64,000 bases of DNA from Paraburkholderia sp. FT54 (GCF_031585635.1 NZ_CP134195.1:3162001-3226000), one strand, 5' to 3'. Numbered from the stretch's first letter, positions 27,866-39,388 are shown. Numbers and translations: made by a program. The notes: generated from the letters alone by a model not told the origin.

Positions 27866-27893
27866 AAAAAGCCACGGCACGCCGTGGCTTTTT
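27866..27893. terminator. bidirectional terminator between lysR and lolA
   Basis: AAAAAGCCACGG (27866-27877) pairs with CCGTGGCTTTTT (27882-27893), loop CACG. A/T tails on both sides serve both convergent genes. Confidence 0.92.
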
Positions 27894-27921
27894 AGCGATC
27901 GCACACCAACTGCGTAACGGC

Positions 27922-28656
27922 TTACCCGTTGATCACATCGGCGCCCTTCGGCACCGTGAACTTGAACGCATCGGCGGGCAGCGGCGGATTCTTCTGAATG
28001 TTCGAGAAGGTCAGCAACGTCACGTTGCCGAACACGTCGTGCAATTCCATCGCTTCGAGATTGCCGTCCTTGAAGCCGATTCCGACGCGCTGGAACTGCG
28101 TGTCCTTCGCCTTCGGCGTCAGTTCGAGCCAGTCGATACCGGCCTTCACGCCCGCATCACGCAGCGTGAAGTTCTTGTCGAGATCGTTGCTGCCGAACAG
28201 GATCGCCGCCGGGCTCGCGCCGAGCGCGCCGCCGAGGCTGCGCACCGTTACCTGATTCAGATCCTTGTCGTAGACGTAGAGCTTGTCGCCGTCGGCCTGC
28301 AGCAGCTGGGCATAGGGCTTCTCGTATTGCCAGATGAACTTGCCGGGACGCGCGAACGTGAACGTTCCGCTCGAGGTGCCGGTCTTGCCGGCGCCCGTGG
28401 TCGACAACGTGCCGCTCGCGCCTTGCGCCTTGCTCGGCGCCCGCACTTCCTGCTGCACGAAGGTGCCGCGCGCCGAATGCACTTGCGCGACGAACGCCTT
28501 CAGTTGCTCGCTGCCGCTGGCGAATGCCTGCGACGCGAACAGCACCGACGCGCCGATCGCCAGGCTGCCGACGCTGCGCACAAGGGTGCGGGCGAACTGG
28601 CCGAAACGGCTGGATTGAGCATTCTCTCGAGCGTGCTGCTGCGCGAATAGCTGCAT
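27922..28656 (-). CDS. lolA: outer-membrane lipoprotein carrier protein LolA
   Basis: 244 residues. Signal peptide with an extended N-region (hydrophobic core [18 protein letters not shown], cleavage near residue 47), then the LolA fold: [53 protein letters not shown]. LolA takes lipoproteins released by LolCDE and carries them across the periplasm to LolB. The start at 28656 has GGGAGA 8-13 nt upstream. The gap to ftsK is 298 bp, larger than usual, so it probably has its own promoter. The neighbouring small lipoproteins in this window would be among its cargo. Confidence 0.95.
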   Translation of the reverse strand: MQLFAQQHARENAQSSRFGQFARTLVRSVGSLAIGASVLFASQAFASGSEQLKAFVAQVHSARGTFVQQEVRAPSKAQGASGTLSTTGAGKTGTSSGTFTFARPGKFIWQYEKPYAQLLQADGDKLYVYDKDLNQVTVRSLGGALGASPAAILFGSNDLDKNFTLRDAGVKAGIDWLELTPKAKDTQFQRVGIGFKDGNLEAMELHDVFGNVTLLTFSNIQKNPPLPADAFKFTVPKGADVING

Positions 28657-28954
28657 GTGGTTTTCTCCCTTGATTGAATTCGTTGAGCGGTCGTGACCGC
28701 TGGCGCATGGGCGATGCTTGCGTGCCCGTGGCGGTGAGCGTCTGGCGCAAAGCCAGGAGGCCTGCCTTCTGCCGGCCGTGCTTGCTTGTCACAGCAGCTT
28801 AGGCAGTCAGCCTTAAATGAGCCTTAGACGGTCCGGCAGGCGGTGCAGAGCCGCAAAACACGGCTTGCCTCAATCCCGCTCCGGTAACGAGCCGCCTCAG
28901 CGTCACAACCGACGGCGCGCCGCCCGCCCTGCCGCAAAGCTAAGGCCCGTCGGT

Positions 28955-31270
28955 CTACTCCGCTTCCCGCGCCGGCGCGAGAATCTCGCGATTGCCATTC
29001 GACGACATTGCCGACACCACGCCCGAGTTCTCCATCTGCTCGAGCAGACGGGCCGCGCGGTTATAGCCGATGCGCAAATGCCGCTGCACCAGCGAGATCG
29101 ACGCGCGGCGGTTCTTCAGCACGACATCGACCGCCTGGTCGTATAACGGGTCCGACTCGCCGTCGCCCGAGCCGGTTCCCCCGGCGCCGGCGGAGCCTTC
29201 ATCGCCCTCGCCTGTCACGCCGCCTTCGAGAATGCCCTCGATGTAGTTCGGCTCGCCCTGCTCCTTGAGTTTGTCGACGACGCGATGCACTTCCTCGTCC
29301 GACACGAACGCGCCGTGCACGCGTACCGGCAAGCCGCTGCCCGGCGGCAGATACAGCATGTCGCCCATGCCGAGCAGCGATTCCGCGCCCTGCTGGTCGA
29401 GAATCGTGCGCGAGTCGATCTTGGACGACACCTGGAAGGCCATCCGCGTCGGCACGTTGGCCTTGATGAGACCCGTGATCACATCCACCGACGGACGCTG
29501 CGTGGCCAGAATCAGATGGATGCCGGCCGCACGCGCCTTCTGCGCGATCCGCGCGATCAGTTCTTCGACCTTCTTGCCGACCACCATCATCAGGTCGGCC
29601 AGTTCGTCGATCACGACGACGATGTTCGGCAGACGCGTGAGTGGCTCGGGATCGTCCGGCGTGAGGCTGAACGGATTCGGCAGCTTTTCTTCGCGTTTGG
29701 CGGCTTCGTCGATCTTGTTGTTGTAGCCGGCGAGGTTGCGCACGCCGAGCTTGCTCATCAGCTTGTAGCGGCGCTCCATTTCGGCGACCGCCCAGTTCAG
29801 CGCGTGACCGGCCTGACGCATGTCCGTCACCACCGGACACAGCAGATGCGGAATGCCTTCGTACACGCTCATTTCGAGCATCTTCGGATCGATCAGGATC
29901 ATGCGGACCTGCTCGGCGCTCGCCTTGTAGAGCAGCGACAGGATCATCGCGTTGATCCCCACCGACTTGCCCGAACCCGTCGTACCCGCCACCAGCAAGT
30001 GCGGCATCTTCGCGAGGTCGGCGCATACCGGCTTGCCGCCGATGTCCTTGCCAAGCCCCATAGTCAGCGGCGACGCGGCATCCGCATAAACCGCCGAGCC
30101 GAGAATCTCCGAGAGACTCACGGTCTGACGACGCTGGTTCGGCAACTCCAGCGCCATGAAATTCTTGCCCGGAATGGTTTCGACGACGCGGATCGACACC
30201 AGCGACAGCGAACGCGCGAGGTCCTTGGCAAGACCGACGATCTGGCTGCCCTTCACGCCCGTGGCCGGCTCGATCTCATAGCGCGTGACCACCGGTCCCG
30301 GATAGGCCGCGACCACGCTCACCTCGACGCCGAAGTCCTTGAGCTTTTTCTCGATCAGACGCGAGGTGAATTCCAGCGTATCCGCCGAAATGGTTTCCTG
30401 CGCGACCGGCGCGGCATCGAGCAGCGAGATGGGCGGCAAGGTGGAATCGCCCGGCAGGTCCGTGAAGAGCGGTACTTGCCGCTCCTTCTCGACGCGCTCC
30501 GACTTGGCCGGCGTGACGACCGGCGGCACGATCATGACCGGCTCGTGCTCCTCGATCCGCACGCGCCCCTTCTCGACCTTGCCTTCGCGCTTCACGGCGG
30601 CCGCTTCACCGAGCTTGCGGTCGCGGCCGGCTTCACGGCGCAGCTTGGCGAACGTCACGGCGGAAATGATCGATTCGCCGACCTTCTCCGATACCGACAG
30701 CCACGAAAAACGGAAATACAGCGACAAGCCGATGCCGAGCACGATCAGCAGCGCCAGCGTACCGCCCGTGAAACCCAGCGCATGCGACACGCCGCGCGCG
30801 ACCGCCTCGCCGATCACGCCGCCCGGCGCGCGCGGCAACTGCACTTTCAGCGACCACATGCGCAGCGCCTCGATGCCGTCGCAGGCGAGCAGCACGAGCA
30901 TGAAGGCGAACGCGTCGGCAAGCCAGCTCACGTCGCGCGGCGCATCTTCCTGCTCTTCCTCGTGACGGGTGATGCGCTTGTAGTTCGCGGAGATATGGCG
31001 GCCGAGCAGCACGATCCACCAGTAGGCGGACAGGCCGAACAGCAGCAGCAGAATGTCGGACGTCCACGCGCCGACGCGGCCCGCCCAGTTGGCGATATGG
31101 TCGACCTGCGCGGCATGGGTCCAGCTCGGGTCGCGCCGGCTGTAGCTGACGAGCGCCATGAGCAGGAATACGCCGAGCGCCACCTGCAGGATCCAGCGGA
31201 TTTCGGTGAAAAGGCGCGACATGCGGTGCGGCAATGCCTGCGCGCTCGCGGAATAGGGAGCTTTTGCCAT
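28955..31270 (-). CDS. ftsK: DNA translocase FtsK
   Basis: 771 residues, SpoIIIE/FtsK family with a short linker. Four or so N-terminal membrane helices (about 20-190: [66 protein letters not shown]) anchor it at the septum. The motor has Walker [18 protein letters not shown] near residue 425 and Walker [17 protein letters not shown]. The C-terminal gamma winged-helix ([40 protein letters not shown] in parts) reads KOPS and activates XerCD. It pumps the chromosome termini into daughter cells at division. Located upstream of lolA and divergent from trxB. Confidence 0.97.
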   Translation of the reverse strand: MAKAPYSASAQALPHRMSRLFTEIRWILQVALGVFLLMALVSYSRRDPSWTHAAQVDHIANWAGRVGAWTSDILLLLFGLSAYWWIVLLGRHISANYKRITRHEEEQEDAPRDVSWLADAFAFMLVLLACDGIEALRMWSLKVQLPRAPGGVIGEAVARGVSHALGFTGGTLALLIVLGIGLSLYFRFSWLSVSEKVGESIISAVTFAKLRREAGRDRKLGEAAAVKREGKVEKGRVRIEEHEPVMIVPPVVTPAKSERVEKERQVPLFTDLPGDSTLPPISLLDAAPVAQETISADTLEFTSRLIEKKLKDFGVEVSVVAAYPGPVVTRYEIEPATGVKGSQIVGLAKDLARSLSLVSIRVVETIPGKNFMALELPNQRRQTVSLSEILGSAVYADAASPLTMGLGKDIGGKPVCADLAKMPHLLVAGTTGSGKSVGINAMILSLLYKASAEQVRMILIDPKMLEMSVYEGIPHLLCPVVTDMRQAGHALNWAVAEMERRYKLMSKLGVRNLAGYNNKIDEAAKREEKLPNPFSLTPDDPEPLTRLPNIVVVIDELADLMMVVGKKVEELIARIAQKARAAGIHLILATQRPSVDVITGLIKANVPTRMAFQVSSKIDSRTILDQQGAESLLGMGDMLYLPPGSGLPVRVHGAFVSDEEVHRVVDKLKEQGEPNYIEGILEGGVTGEGDEGSAGAGGTGSGDGESDPLYDQAVDVVLKNRRASISLVQRHLRIGYNRAARLLEQMENSGVVSAMSSNGNREILAPAREAE

Positions 31271-32605
<1,335 letters not shown>

Positions 32606-32692
32606 ACGGCCGCGCCGGTCTGCGCCCCCGCCGGGGAAACTGGCGCAACGGTAAAATGGCGGCTGGGCATGGCCCGGCCACCTGCTTCAAAG

Positions 32693-32726
32693 AAGGCCGC
32701 GGCTGCAAAGCCGGCGGCCTTTTTGC
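32693..32726 (+). terminator. terminator of trxB
   Basis: AAGGCCGC (32693-32700) pairs with GCGGCCTT (32714-32721) around a 13-nt loop that itself can form GGC/GCC pairs; then TTTTTGC. Confidence 0.8.
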
Positions 32727-32787
32727 ATTCCGGTTGCAAGGAAAAACGTCGCGCGACCGATCCACTTTTATTGTGTGTATCACCCCT

Positions 32788-33546
32788 ATGCCGAAGAACC
32801 AGCCCCATCCGAGCGAACCGAAGCGCGCGCGAGCCGTCGCGCGGCCCGCGCCCGAACCGGCTGCGCCCGCCGCCAAACCGAAGCTCGAACCGGCGGCCGG
32901 TCTCGCTGGCCTCGGCGCGTTGCGCGATGCGCTCAAAGGCGACGCGCAACGGCGCGAACGCGAACGGGTGGCTGCCGCGTCCGCGCAGCGCGAAGCGTCG
33001 GCGGACGCCGATCTGTTTCGCCGCGAGATCGGCGCGGTCGCGCCGCTAGCCGTGCCGCCGCGCGCCACGCTGCCCCGCAATCCCCCGCCGCCGCTGCCAG
33101 TGCAAACCAGGCTCGACGAAGAGGCCGTGCTGCACGAAGCGATCTCAGACGAGTTCGACCCCGAGCTACTTCTCGAAACCGACGAGACGCTGCACTACTG
33201 CCGCCCCGGCGTGAGTCACGAAGTCGTGCGTAAGCTGTGGCGCGGCGACTGGATCGTGCAGGCGCAAATCGACCTGCATGGCATGCGGCGCGAGGAAGCG
33301 CGCGAGGCGCTGGCGGATTTCATCCGCGAGGCGGTGAAGCGCGGCTTGCGGTGTTTGCGCGTGATTCACGGCAAAGGGCTGGGATCGATCGGCAAGGAGC
33401 CGGTGTTGAAGGGCAAAGTTCGCGCGTGGCTCGTGCAGAAGTCCGAAGTCATCGCGTTCTGCCAGGCGCGCCCGCATGACGGCGGCGCCGGCGCGGTGGT
33501 CGTGCTGTTGCAGCCGGGCGCATCGCCGGCTCACGCCAGATCCTGA
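32788..33546 (+). CDS. Smr domain protein
   Basis: 252 residues. The first 100 residues are Pro/Ala/Arg-rich and probably disordered. The Smr (small MutS-related) domain lies at about 160-245: AQIDLHGMRREEAREALADFIREAVKRGLRCLRVIHGKGLGS has both family motifs, LDxH-type (here IDLHGM) and HGKG. Smr domains are nucleases or nucleic-acid binders; those outside MutS2 include SmrA/SmrB, and SmrB cleaves mRNA at collided ribosomes. Whether this protein acts like SmrB is unknown. The ATG at 32788 is the first in frame after the trxB terminator. It runs 10 bp before the GTG of the TRIC-type channel gene. Confidence 0.85.
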   Translation: MPKNQPHPSEPKRARAVARPAPEPAAPAAKPKLEPAAGLAGLGALRDALKGDAQRRERERVAAASAQREASADADLFRREIGAVAPLAVPPRATLPRNPPPPLPVQTRLDEEAVLHEAISDEFDPELLLETDETLHYCRPGVSHEVVRKLWRGDWIVQAQIDLHGMRREEAREALADFIREAVKRGLRCLRVIHGKGLGSIGKEPVLKGKVRAWLVQKSEVIAFCQARPHDGGAGAVVVLLQPGASPAHARS

Positions 33547-33556
33547 CGGAGCCGCG

Positions 33557-34180
33557 GTGATCCATCCGAGGCTGACGCTCGCGCTTACCATCATGGAGGC
33601 GCTGGCGATTTTCGCGTACGCCATTTCCGGTTTCATCGAGGCAAAAACCCGCCGGCTCGATGCCGTGGGCACGTTTCTCGTGGCGATCGCCACGGCCTTC
33701 GGCGGCGGTACGTTGCGCGACGTACTGCTGGAGCGGCGGCCGTTTTACTGGGTCGAACATCAGGGTTATCTGATCGCGATCTTCGTGATGTCGCTGTTCG
33801 CGCCGACGCTGTTGAAGATGACCTCGCGCCTGATTTCCGAACGGGCTCTGCTGGTCGCGGATGCGGTGGGTCTTGGCCTGTTCAGCATCGCGGGTACGTC
33901 GATCGCGCACGACGCGCAAATGCCCTGGTTCACTTCGGTGATGATGGGCGTGCTGACCGGCGTTTTCGGCGGCGTGATTCGGGACGTGCTGTGCAACGAA
34001 GTGCCGCTGATTCTGCGCGACTCCCGGCCTTACGCCACGTGCGCGTTCGTGGGCTGCTGGCTGTACGTGCTGCTGGACTACATCGATTTCGACACGGTGT
34101 ATAGCGTGCTGATCGCCACCGCTTTCATCCTGCTCGCCAGGTTGCTGACGTTCAGGTTCAATGTGCGTCTGCCCCACTAG
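33557..34180 (+). CDS. TRIC-type (UPF0126) cation channel family membrane protein
   Basis: 207 residues with about seven hydrophobic segments and the internal two-fold repeat of the UPF0126/YadS-YicG family: AYAISGFIEAKTRRLDAVGTFLVAIATAFGGGTLRDVLLERRPFYW in the first half and VADAVGLGLFSIAGTSIA, then MMGVLTGVFGGVIRDVLCNEVPLIL in the second. The two GGGxxRDVL motifs are diagnostic; bacterial relatives are trimeric potassium-permeable channels. A GTG start at 33557 is chosen since GGAG lies at 33548-33551 and the repeat begins soon after. Probably co-transcribed with the Smr gene. Confidence 0.85.
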   Translation: MIHPRLTLALTIMEALAIFAYAISGFIEAKTRRLDAVGTFLVAIATAFGGGTLRDVLLERRPFYWVEHQGYLIAIFVMSLFAPTLLKMTSRLISERALLVADAVGLGLFSIAGTSIAHDAQMPWFTSVMMGVLTGVFGGVIRDVLCNEVPLILRDSRPYATCAFVGCWLYVLLDYIDFDTVYSVLIATAFILLARLLTFRFNVRLPH

Positions 34181-34418
34181 CGAACGACACCGCTCGCGTT
34201 GAATCACGGCGCACCGCTTGCGAACGGGCAACGCGTTGCAAAATTTTCAACTATTAGCCCTCTTTCTTCATAGCTTTGCGAGGTTTTGTCGTAGCAAATG
34301 CCGGGCGGACGAAACATCGTGGCTGTCGAGTTGTGCAGTTGTCGTTCGTCGTGAGGTAAACGGCCGCTCTTAGCCGTTTCAGCGCCGCAGCCCCCCGCAA
34401 CCGCCCAAGGTGACCACA

Positions 34419-35078
34419 ATGCCCCTGAAGCTCTACGCCCACCCCTTCTCCTCTTACTGCCAGAAGGTCCTGACCGCGCTCTACGAAAACGGCACGCCAT
34501 TCGAATTGCGCCTGCTGGCGCACGACGACCCGCGAGTCATGGCCGAATTCGCCGCGCTCTGGCCGATCAAGCGCTTTCCGGTGCTGGGCGACGGTAGCCG
34601 GACCGTGATGGAGGCGAGCATCATCATCGAGTATCTGGGCCTGTATCATCCCGGGCCAGTGCCGTTGTTGCCAGCCGACGCCCGCGCCGCGCTGGAAGTG
34701 CGCGGCATGGACCGTTTCTTCGACAACTACGTCTCGACGCCGCAGCAAAAGATCGTCTACGACAGCATGCGCCCCGAGTCGGAGCGTGATCCGCAAGCCG
34801 TATCCGATGCGCGCGCGATGCTCGACACCGCGTATGGCTGGCTCAACAAGGTGATGGCGGAGCGCGAATGGGCCACCGGCGATACCTTCAGCCTCGCCGA
34901 TTGCGGCGCCGCGCCATTCCTCTTCTATGCCGACTGGACGCACGCGATCGGCCCGGCGTTCCCGCACGTGCTTGCCTACCGCAAGCGCCTGCTGGCACGG
35001 CCGTCGTTCGCACGCGCGGTCGACGAAGCGCGCCCGTATCGGGCGTATTTCCCGCTCGGCGCGCCGGACCGGGACTGA
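34419..35078 (+). CDS. glutathione S-transferase family protein
   Basis: 219 residues. N-terminal thioredoxin-like domain about 1-80 (KLYAHPFSSYCQKVLTALYENGTPFELRLL; the Ser/Tyr/Cys cluster at residues 9-12 is the catalytic-site position, and MEASIIIEYL contacts glutathione), C-terminal helical domain with FSLADCGAAPFLFY (N-capping box motif). Substrate unknown. The ATG at 34419 is preferred because AAGGTG at 34407-34412 serves as its ribosome binding site; the GTG within that site (34410) is an unlikely start. Confidence 0.88.
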   Translation: MPLKLYAHPFSSYCQKVLTALYENGTPFELRLLAHDDPRVMAEFAALWPIKRFPVLGDGSRTVMEASIIIEYLGLYHPGPVPLLPADARAALEVRGMDRFFDNYVSTPQQKIVYDSMRPESERDPQAVSDARAMLDTAYGWLNKVMAEREWATGDTFSLADCGAAPFLFYADWTHAIGPAFPHVLAYRKRLLARPSFARAVDEARPYRAYFPLGAPDRD

Positions 35079-35141
35079 GGCCAGCGGCGCGGCCGGGCCG
35101 AACCGGAAAGTGAGCGCCGGCGCCCCGCCGACCACCACGGT

Positions 35142-35170
35142 TTGCGACAACAATTTTTCCAACCTATACA
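35142..35170 (+). promoter_or_regulatory. promoter of the LysR gene at 35216
   Basis: TTGCGA (35142-35147) and TATACA (35165-35170), 17-bp spacing, with a leader of about 39 nt. Confidence 0.6.
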
Positions 35171-35215
35171 CTTCACTTCGAAACCTACTTCCGCCAATCA
35201 ACCTTAAGGCAAAAC

Positions 35216-36130
35216 ATGGACCGTTTCGAAGCGATGGAGATATTTACGCGTGTGGTCGAGGCGAACAGCTTCACCAAAGTATCCGAGTCGCTCGACCTGC
35301 CACGCGCCAAAGTCAGCCGCACCATCCAGGCGCTGGAGGAACACGTCGGCGTGCGTCTGCTGAACCGTTCGACCCGCCAGGTCAGCGTCACCGAAGACGG
35401 CGCGCTGTTCTACGAGCGCTGCGTACGCATCCTCGCGGAAGTCACCGACGCCGAAGCGTCGCTGTCGAACAAGCGGGAAAATCCGGCCGGCACGATCCGC
35501 GTGGATACATCGGGCACGCTGGCCCGCGCGCTGCTGCTGCCCGCGCTCGACGATTTCTACCGGCAATATCCCGAGATCGACGTGCGGCTCGGCCTCGCCG
35601 ATCGCAACATCGACCTGATTCAGGACGGCGTGGATTGCGTGATCCGCATGGGCACGCCGGAGGAGTCGAGCCTCGTCGCGCGGCGGATCGGTCAGGCGCG
35701 GATCGTCACGTGCGCGTCCCCGGCGTATCTGGAGAAATACGGCGAGCCGGCCACGCTCGAAGAATTGAGCGAGCATCGCGCGGTCAACTATGTGTCCGCC
35801 CGCACGGGCAGAACGTTTCCGTTCGAATACCAGGTGGACGGCGAGATCGCCAAAGTGTCGCTCAAGAGCGTGCTTGCGGTGAACGACGGCTCGGTCTATA
35901 TCGGCGCGGCCGCACTCGGTCACGGCATCATCCAGCCGTCGCGCTTCATGGTCGCCGATCTGATCGCGCAAGGCGCGCTGAAGGAAATCCTCACCGGCTA
36001 CACGAGCCCCGGCACGCCGTTATCGGTGCTCTACGCGCATCGCCGCAATCTGAGTTCGCGGCTGCGTGCGTTCATCGAGTGGGTGACCGAATTGGCGCGC
36101 AATAATCCGGATCTGCGCATCACGGACTAA
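35216..36130 (+). CDS. LysR-family transcriptional regulator (CrgA/AaeR-like subgroup)
   Basis: 304 residues. The HTH at about 3-60 has the subgroup's MDRFEAMEIFTRVVEANSFTKVSESLDLPRAKVSRTIQALEEHVGVRLLNRSTRQV pattern (read in pieces). The effector domain follows (IRVDTSGTLARALLLPALDDFYRQYPEIDVRLGLADR). It has its own promoter and lies downstream of the GST gene in the same direction, so unlike most LysR genes it has no divergent target. Target and ligand unknown. Ends at a bidirectional terminator shared with the ABC ATPase gene. Confidence 0.87.
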   Translation: MDRFEAMEIFTRVVEANSFTKVSESLDLPRAKVSRTIQALEEHVGVRLLNRSTRQVSVTEDGALFYERCVRILAEVTDAEASLSNKRENPAGTIRVDTSGTLARALLLPALDDFYRQYPEIDVRLGLADRNIDLIQDGVDCVIRMGTPEESSLVARRIGQARIVTCASPAYLEKYGEPATLEELSEHRAVNYVSARTGRTFPFEYQVDGEIAKVSLKSVLAVNDGSVYIGAAALGHGIIQPSRFMVADLIAQGALKEILTGYTSPGTPLSVLYAHRRNLSSRLRAFIEWVTELARNNPDLRITD

Positions 36131-36153
36131 CGAAGCGACGCGCGCAAAAACGT

Positions 36154-36189
36154 AAAAGCCCCATGCGTTGCGAAGCGCATGGGGCTTTT
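36154..36189. terminator. bidirectional terminator, lysR / sugar ABC operon
   Basis: A 14-bp stem, AAAAGCCCCATGCG (36154-36167) with CGCATGGGGCTTTT (36176-36189). It ends the LysR transcript and the converging ABC operon. Confidence 0.93.
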
Positions 36190-36211
36190 CTAATGCAATC
36201 GAGCTCGGCGA

Positions 36212-37327
36212 TCAGGCAATCCGCTCTTCGTTCGACGGGTCGAACAGCACCGCTTTCGACGTATCGAACAGCAGCGTGGTATTCGTCAGCGGCTGCGGAT
36301 TCGACGCCGGGTGCACGCGGCTCACGATGCGCTTGCCGTTGACCTGGGCGAACACCAGCGTGTCCGGACCGGTCGGTTCGATCACGTCGACCTTCACTTC
36401 GATCGGCTGCAGCTTCGCGTTGTCGCCATGCGCGCCGCGCGCGTCGGTGATGCGTTCCGGACGCAGGCCGAGAATCACCTCACGGCCGACATGCGACTTC
36501 ACCTTCGCCGAGTCGAACGGCAGGTTCAGCGCCGTGCGCGCGACACCCGTATCCAGTTCGAGCGCCACGCCCGCGCCCTGCTCGACCAGCTTGCCCTGGA
36601 TGAAGTTCATCGGCGGCGCGCCGATGAAACCGGCCACGAACAGGTTCGACGGCGAGTCGTAGATTTCCTGCGGCGCGCCGAACTGCTGCACGATACCGTC
36701 TTTCATCACGGCGATGCGGTCGCCGAGCGTCATCGCTTCGATCTGATCGTGCGTCACGTAGACGATCGTGGTGCCGAGGCGTTGATGCAGCAGCTTGATT
36801 TCCGAACGCATCTCGATCCGCAGCTTCGCGTCGAGGTTCGACAGCGGTTCGTCGAACAGGAACATCACCGGATCGCGCGCGAGCGCACGGCCCATGGCCA
36901 CGCGCTGACGCTGGCCGCCGGACAGCTGACCCGGCTTGCGGTCCAGCAGGTGCGTGATCTGCAGCGTGTTCGATACGCGGTCGACGATCTGCGCCTGCTC
37001 GTTCTTCGGCACCTTGCGGATATTCAGGCCGAACGAGATGTTCTCGCGCACCGTCATGGACGGATACAGCGCGTACGACTGGAACACCATCGCGATGTCG
37101 CGATCTTTCGGCGACAGGTTGTTCACCGTCTTGCCGTCGATCTGGATCTCGCCCTTGGTCACGGTTTCGAGGCCGGCGATCATGTTGAGCAGCGTCGACT
37201 TCCCGCAGCCCGAACCGCCGACGAGAATCAGGAACTGGCCGTCTTCGATGTCGATGTTGACACCCTTCAGGACCGGCACCCCGTTCGGGTAAGTCTTGTA
37301 CACGTCACGGATGGAAAGGCTTGCCAT
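36212..37327 (-). CDS. sugar ABC transporter ATP-binding protein (UgpC/MalK/GtsD type)
   Basis: 371 residues. Walker A GGSGCGKSTLLNM near residues 36-48, signature LSGGQRQRVAMGRALARDP, Walker B MFLFDEPLSNLDAKLR and H-loop VTHDQIEAM, then a C-terminal TOBE/regulatory domain as in MalK and UgpC (EVILGLRPERITDA). Such ATPases power binding-protein-dependent import of sugars. Last gene of a binding protein - permease - permease - ATPase operon; the 92-bp gap to the upstream permease holds no clear terminator. Context with zwf, pgl and glk points to glucose (gts-like). Confidence 0.93.
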   Translation of the reverse strand: MASLSIRDVYKTYPNGVPVLKGVNIDIEDGQFLILVGGSGCGKSTLLNMIAGLETVTKGEIQIDGKTVNNLSPKDRDIAMVFQSYALYPSMTVRENISFGLNIRKVPKNEQAQIVDRVSNTLQITHLLDRKPGQLSGGQRQRVAMGRALARDPVMFLFDEPLSNLDAKLRIEMRSEIKLLHQRLGTTIVYVTHDQIEAMTLGDRIAVMKDGIVQQFGAPQEIYDSPSNLFVAGFIGAPPMNFIQGKLVEQGAGVALELDTGVARTALNLPFDSAKVKSHVGREVILGLRPERITDARGAHGDNAKLQPIEVKVDVIEPTGPDTLVFAQVNGKRIVSRVHPASNPQPLTNTTLLFDTSKAVLFDPSNEERIA

Positions 37328-37419
37328 GCTGTGAATCCTCTTGTCTCTGGTACTGCTTGAAAACGTCTTTCAGGTCGCGGCGGCGCCGGCTCGAAGCCGC
37401 GCCATCGCGCTCGGATGGA

Positions 37420-38277
37420 TTAGCCCTTCACTGCGCCCGCCGTCAGACCGCGCACGAAATAGCGTCCGGCGATGATGTAGACCAGCAGCGTGGGCAGTGC
37501 GGCGATGATCGCGCCGGCCATGTCCACGTTGTATTCCTTCACGCCGGTCGAGGTGTTCACGAGGTTGTTCAGCGCCACCGTGATCGGCATCGAATCGACA
37601 CCGGAGAACACGATACCGAACAGGAAGTCATTCCAGATCTGCGTGAATTGCCAGATCAGACACACCATGAAAATCGGCAGCGACACCGGCAGCAGAATCT
37701 TCGTGAAGATGGTGAAGAAACCCGCGCCGTCGATACGCGCCGCCTTCACGAGTTCAGCCGGAATGCTGACGTAGAAGTTACGGAAGAACATCGTGGTGAA
37801 GGCGATACCGTAGATCACGTGCACCACCACCAGACCGGTCGTCGTGTTCGACAGGCCGAGAAAGCCTTCGAAACGCGCCATCGGCAGCAGGATTGCCTGG
37901 AACGGAATGAAGCAGCCGACCAGCAGCATCGTGAAGATCGGATCCGCGCCACGGAAACGCCAGTGCGTGAGCACATAACCGTTGAACGCGCCGACGATCG
38001 ACGAGATCAGCACGGCGGGAATCACCATCCGCACCGAGTTCATGAAGAACGGCTGCATGCCGTCGCAACGCACGCCCGTGCAAGCGCCGCTCCATGCCTT
38101 GATCCACGGATCGATGGTCCAGTGCGTGGGCGGCGTGAGCAGGTTGCCGGTGCGCAGCTGGTCGATGTCCTTGAACGACGTGGACAGCATCACGTACAGC
38201 GGGAACAGGAAATACAGGGCGAACAGAATCAAGGCCGCATAAATGACGGCACGGCTGATCGTCATCTTAGGCTGCAT
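37420..38277 (-). CDS. sugar ABC transporter permease, MalG family
   Basis: 285 residues, six membrane helices. The cytoplasmic EAA loop is ELVKAARIDGAGFFTIFTKILLPVSLP (about residues 178-204), the coupling helix that docks on the ATPase. The N-terminal first helix (AVIYAALILFALYFLFPLYVML) is MalG-like. It overlaps the end of the upstream permease gene by 11 bp. With that permease it should form the translocation channel for a sugar, probably glucose or mannose. Confidence 0.92.
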   Translation of the reverse strand: MQPKMTISRAVIYAALILFALYFLFPLYVMLSTSFKDIDQLRTGNLLTPPTHWTIDPWIKAWSGACTGVRCDGMQPFFMNSVRMVIPAVLISSIVGAFNGYVLTHWRFRGADPIFTMLLVGCFIPFQAILLPMARFEGFLGLSNTTTGLVVVHVIYGIAFTTMFFRNFYVSIPAELVKAARIDGAGFFTIFTKILLPVSLPIFMVCLIWQFTQIWNDFLFGIVFSGVDSMPITVALNNLVNTSTGVKEYNVDMAGAIIAALPTLLVYIIAGRYFVRGLTAGAVKG

Positions 38278-39205
38278 TGCGGGTGCTCCTCGATTCCAGA
38301 TACATCAGCGGCACGAGCACGGCCACGACAGTGGCGAGCATCATCATCGACGATGCCGCGCCGACGCCCAGCTGCCCGCGATTGAACGAAAACGTGTACA
38401 TGAAAATAGCCGGCAGCGACGAAGACGTGCCCGGGCCGCCCGCGGTCAACGCGACGACCAGGTCGAAGGTCTTGATCGTGATGTGGCAGAGAATCAGCAG
38501 CACGGAGAAGAACACCGGGCGCATGCTCGGAATCACGATCTTGCGGTAGATGGTGGGCAGGTTCGCGCCGTCCATCTGCGCGGCCTTGAAGATTTCACCG
38601 TCGACACCACGCAAGCCCGCGAGGAACAGCGCCATCACGAAGCCGGTGGACTGCCACACGGCCGCGACCACGACGCAGAAGATCGCCTTGTCCGGGTCGC
38701 CCAGCCAGCTGAACGAAAAACTCGTCCAGCCCCAGTCGTGAAACACCTTTTCGAGGCCGACGCTCGGCGTCATGATCCATTGCCACGCCGTACCCGTCAC
38801 GATGAACGAGAGCGCCATCGGGTAGAGGAACACGGCACGCAGCGCGCCTTCGTTGCGGATCTGCTGATCGAGCAGGATCGCGAGGAACAAACCGAGACCG
38901 ATACAGATACCGATGAACGGGATGCCGAACCAGCCGAGGTTGGCAGCCGACGTCCAGAAGACATCGTTATCGAACAGCTCGCGATAACGATCGAGACCGA
39001 CAAATTCATAACGTGGCATCAGTCGCGAATTGGACAGCGACAGAAAGCCGGTAATGGCGATGAAGCCATACACGAAGACCAGGCTGATCACGACGCTGGG
39101 TGCGAGCACCAGCTTCGGAATCCAGCGATCGGCAAGGGCCGCCATCGGCGACGTGCGGCGGGTCACGGTGGCCGTTTTCCCGTTTCCGCTGATAGAAGCA
39201 GTCAC
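38267..39205 (-). CDS. sugar ABC transporter permease, MalF family
   Basis: 312 residues with six helices. EAA loop EIFKAAQMDGANLPTIYRKIVIPSMRPVF near residues 208-236. The N-terminus (about 30 residues, Thr/Ser-rich, cytoplasmic) precedes the first helix APSVVISLVFVYGFIAITGFL. No large periplasmic P2 domain as in E. coli MalF. It follows the binding-protein gene after a 205-bp gap that contains a GC-rich hairpin. Confidence 0.92.
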   Translation of the reverse strand: MTASISGNGKTATVTRRTSPMAALADRWIPKLVLAPSVVISLVFVYGFIAITGFLSLSNSRLMPRYEFVGLDRYRELFDNDVFWTSAANLGWFGIPFIGICIGLGLFLAILLDQQIRNEGALRAVFLYPMALSFIVTGTAWQWIMTPSVGLEKVFHDWGWTSFSFSWLGDPDKAIFCVVVAAVWQSTGFVMALFLAGLRGVDGEIFKAAQMDGANLPTIYRKIVIPSMRPVFFSVLLILCHITIKTFDLVVALTAGGPGTSSSLPAIFMYTFSFNRGQLGVGAASSMMMLATVVAVLVPLMYLESRSTRNAA

Positions 39206-39354
39206 TACTCGACTCCTGCTGAAACTGCGCCGCGGGGACCTTCACGCTAAAAAACGCGAGACCGCAACGGCATAGGTGTGACTCTATGAAACCAGGATAA
39301 AGCCGCCTGCCAATGCGAGGACTGCAACCTCGCTATCAGCGACACGAAGGGCAC

Positions 39355-39388
39355 GCCCGGCGCCCGTAGCCAACCTGAACCGCCGGGC
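39355..39388 (-). terminator. intercistronic hairpin after the binding-protein gene
   Basis: GCCCGGCG (39355-39362) pairs with CGCCGGGC (39381-39388). There is no T run, so it is more likely a processing or mRNA-stabilising hairpin that keeps binding-protein mRNA in excess over permease mRNA, as seen in many ABC operons, than a full terminator. Confidence 0.4.
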
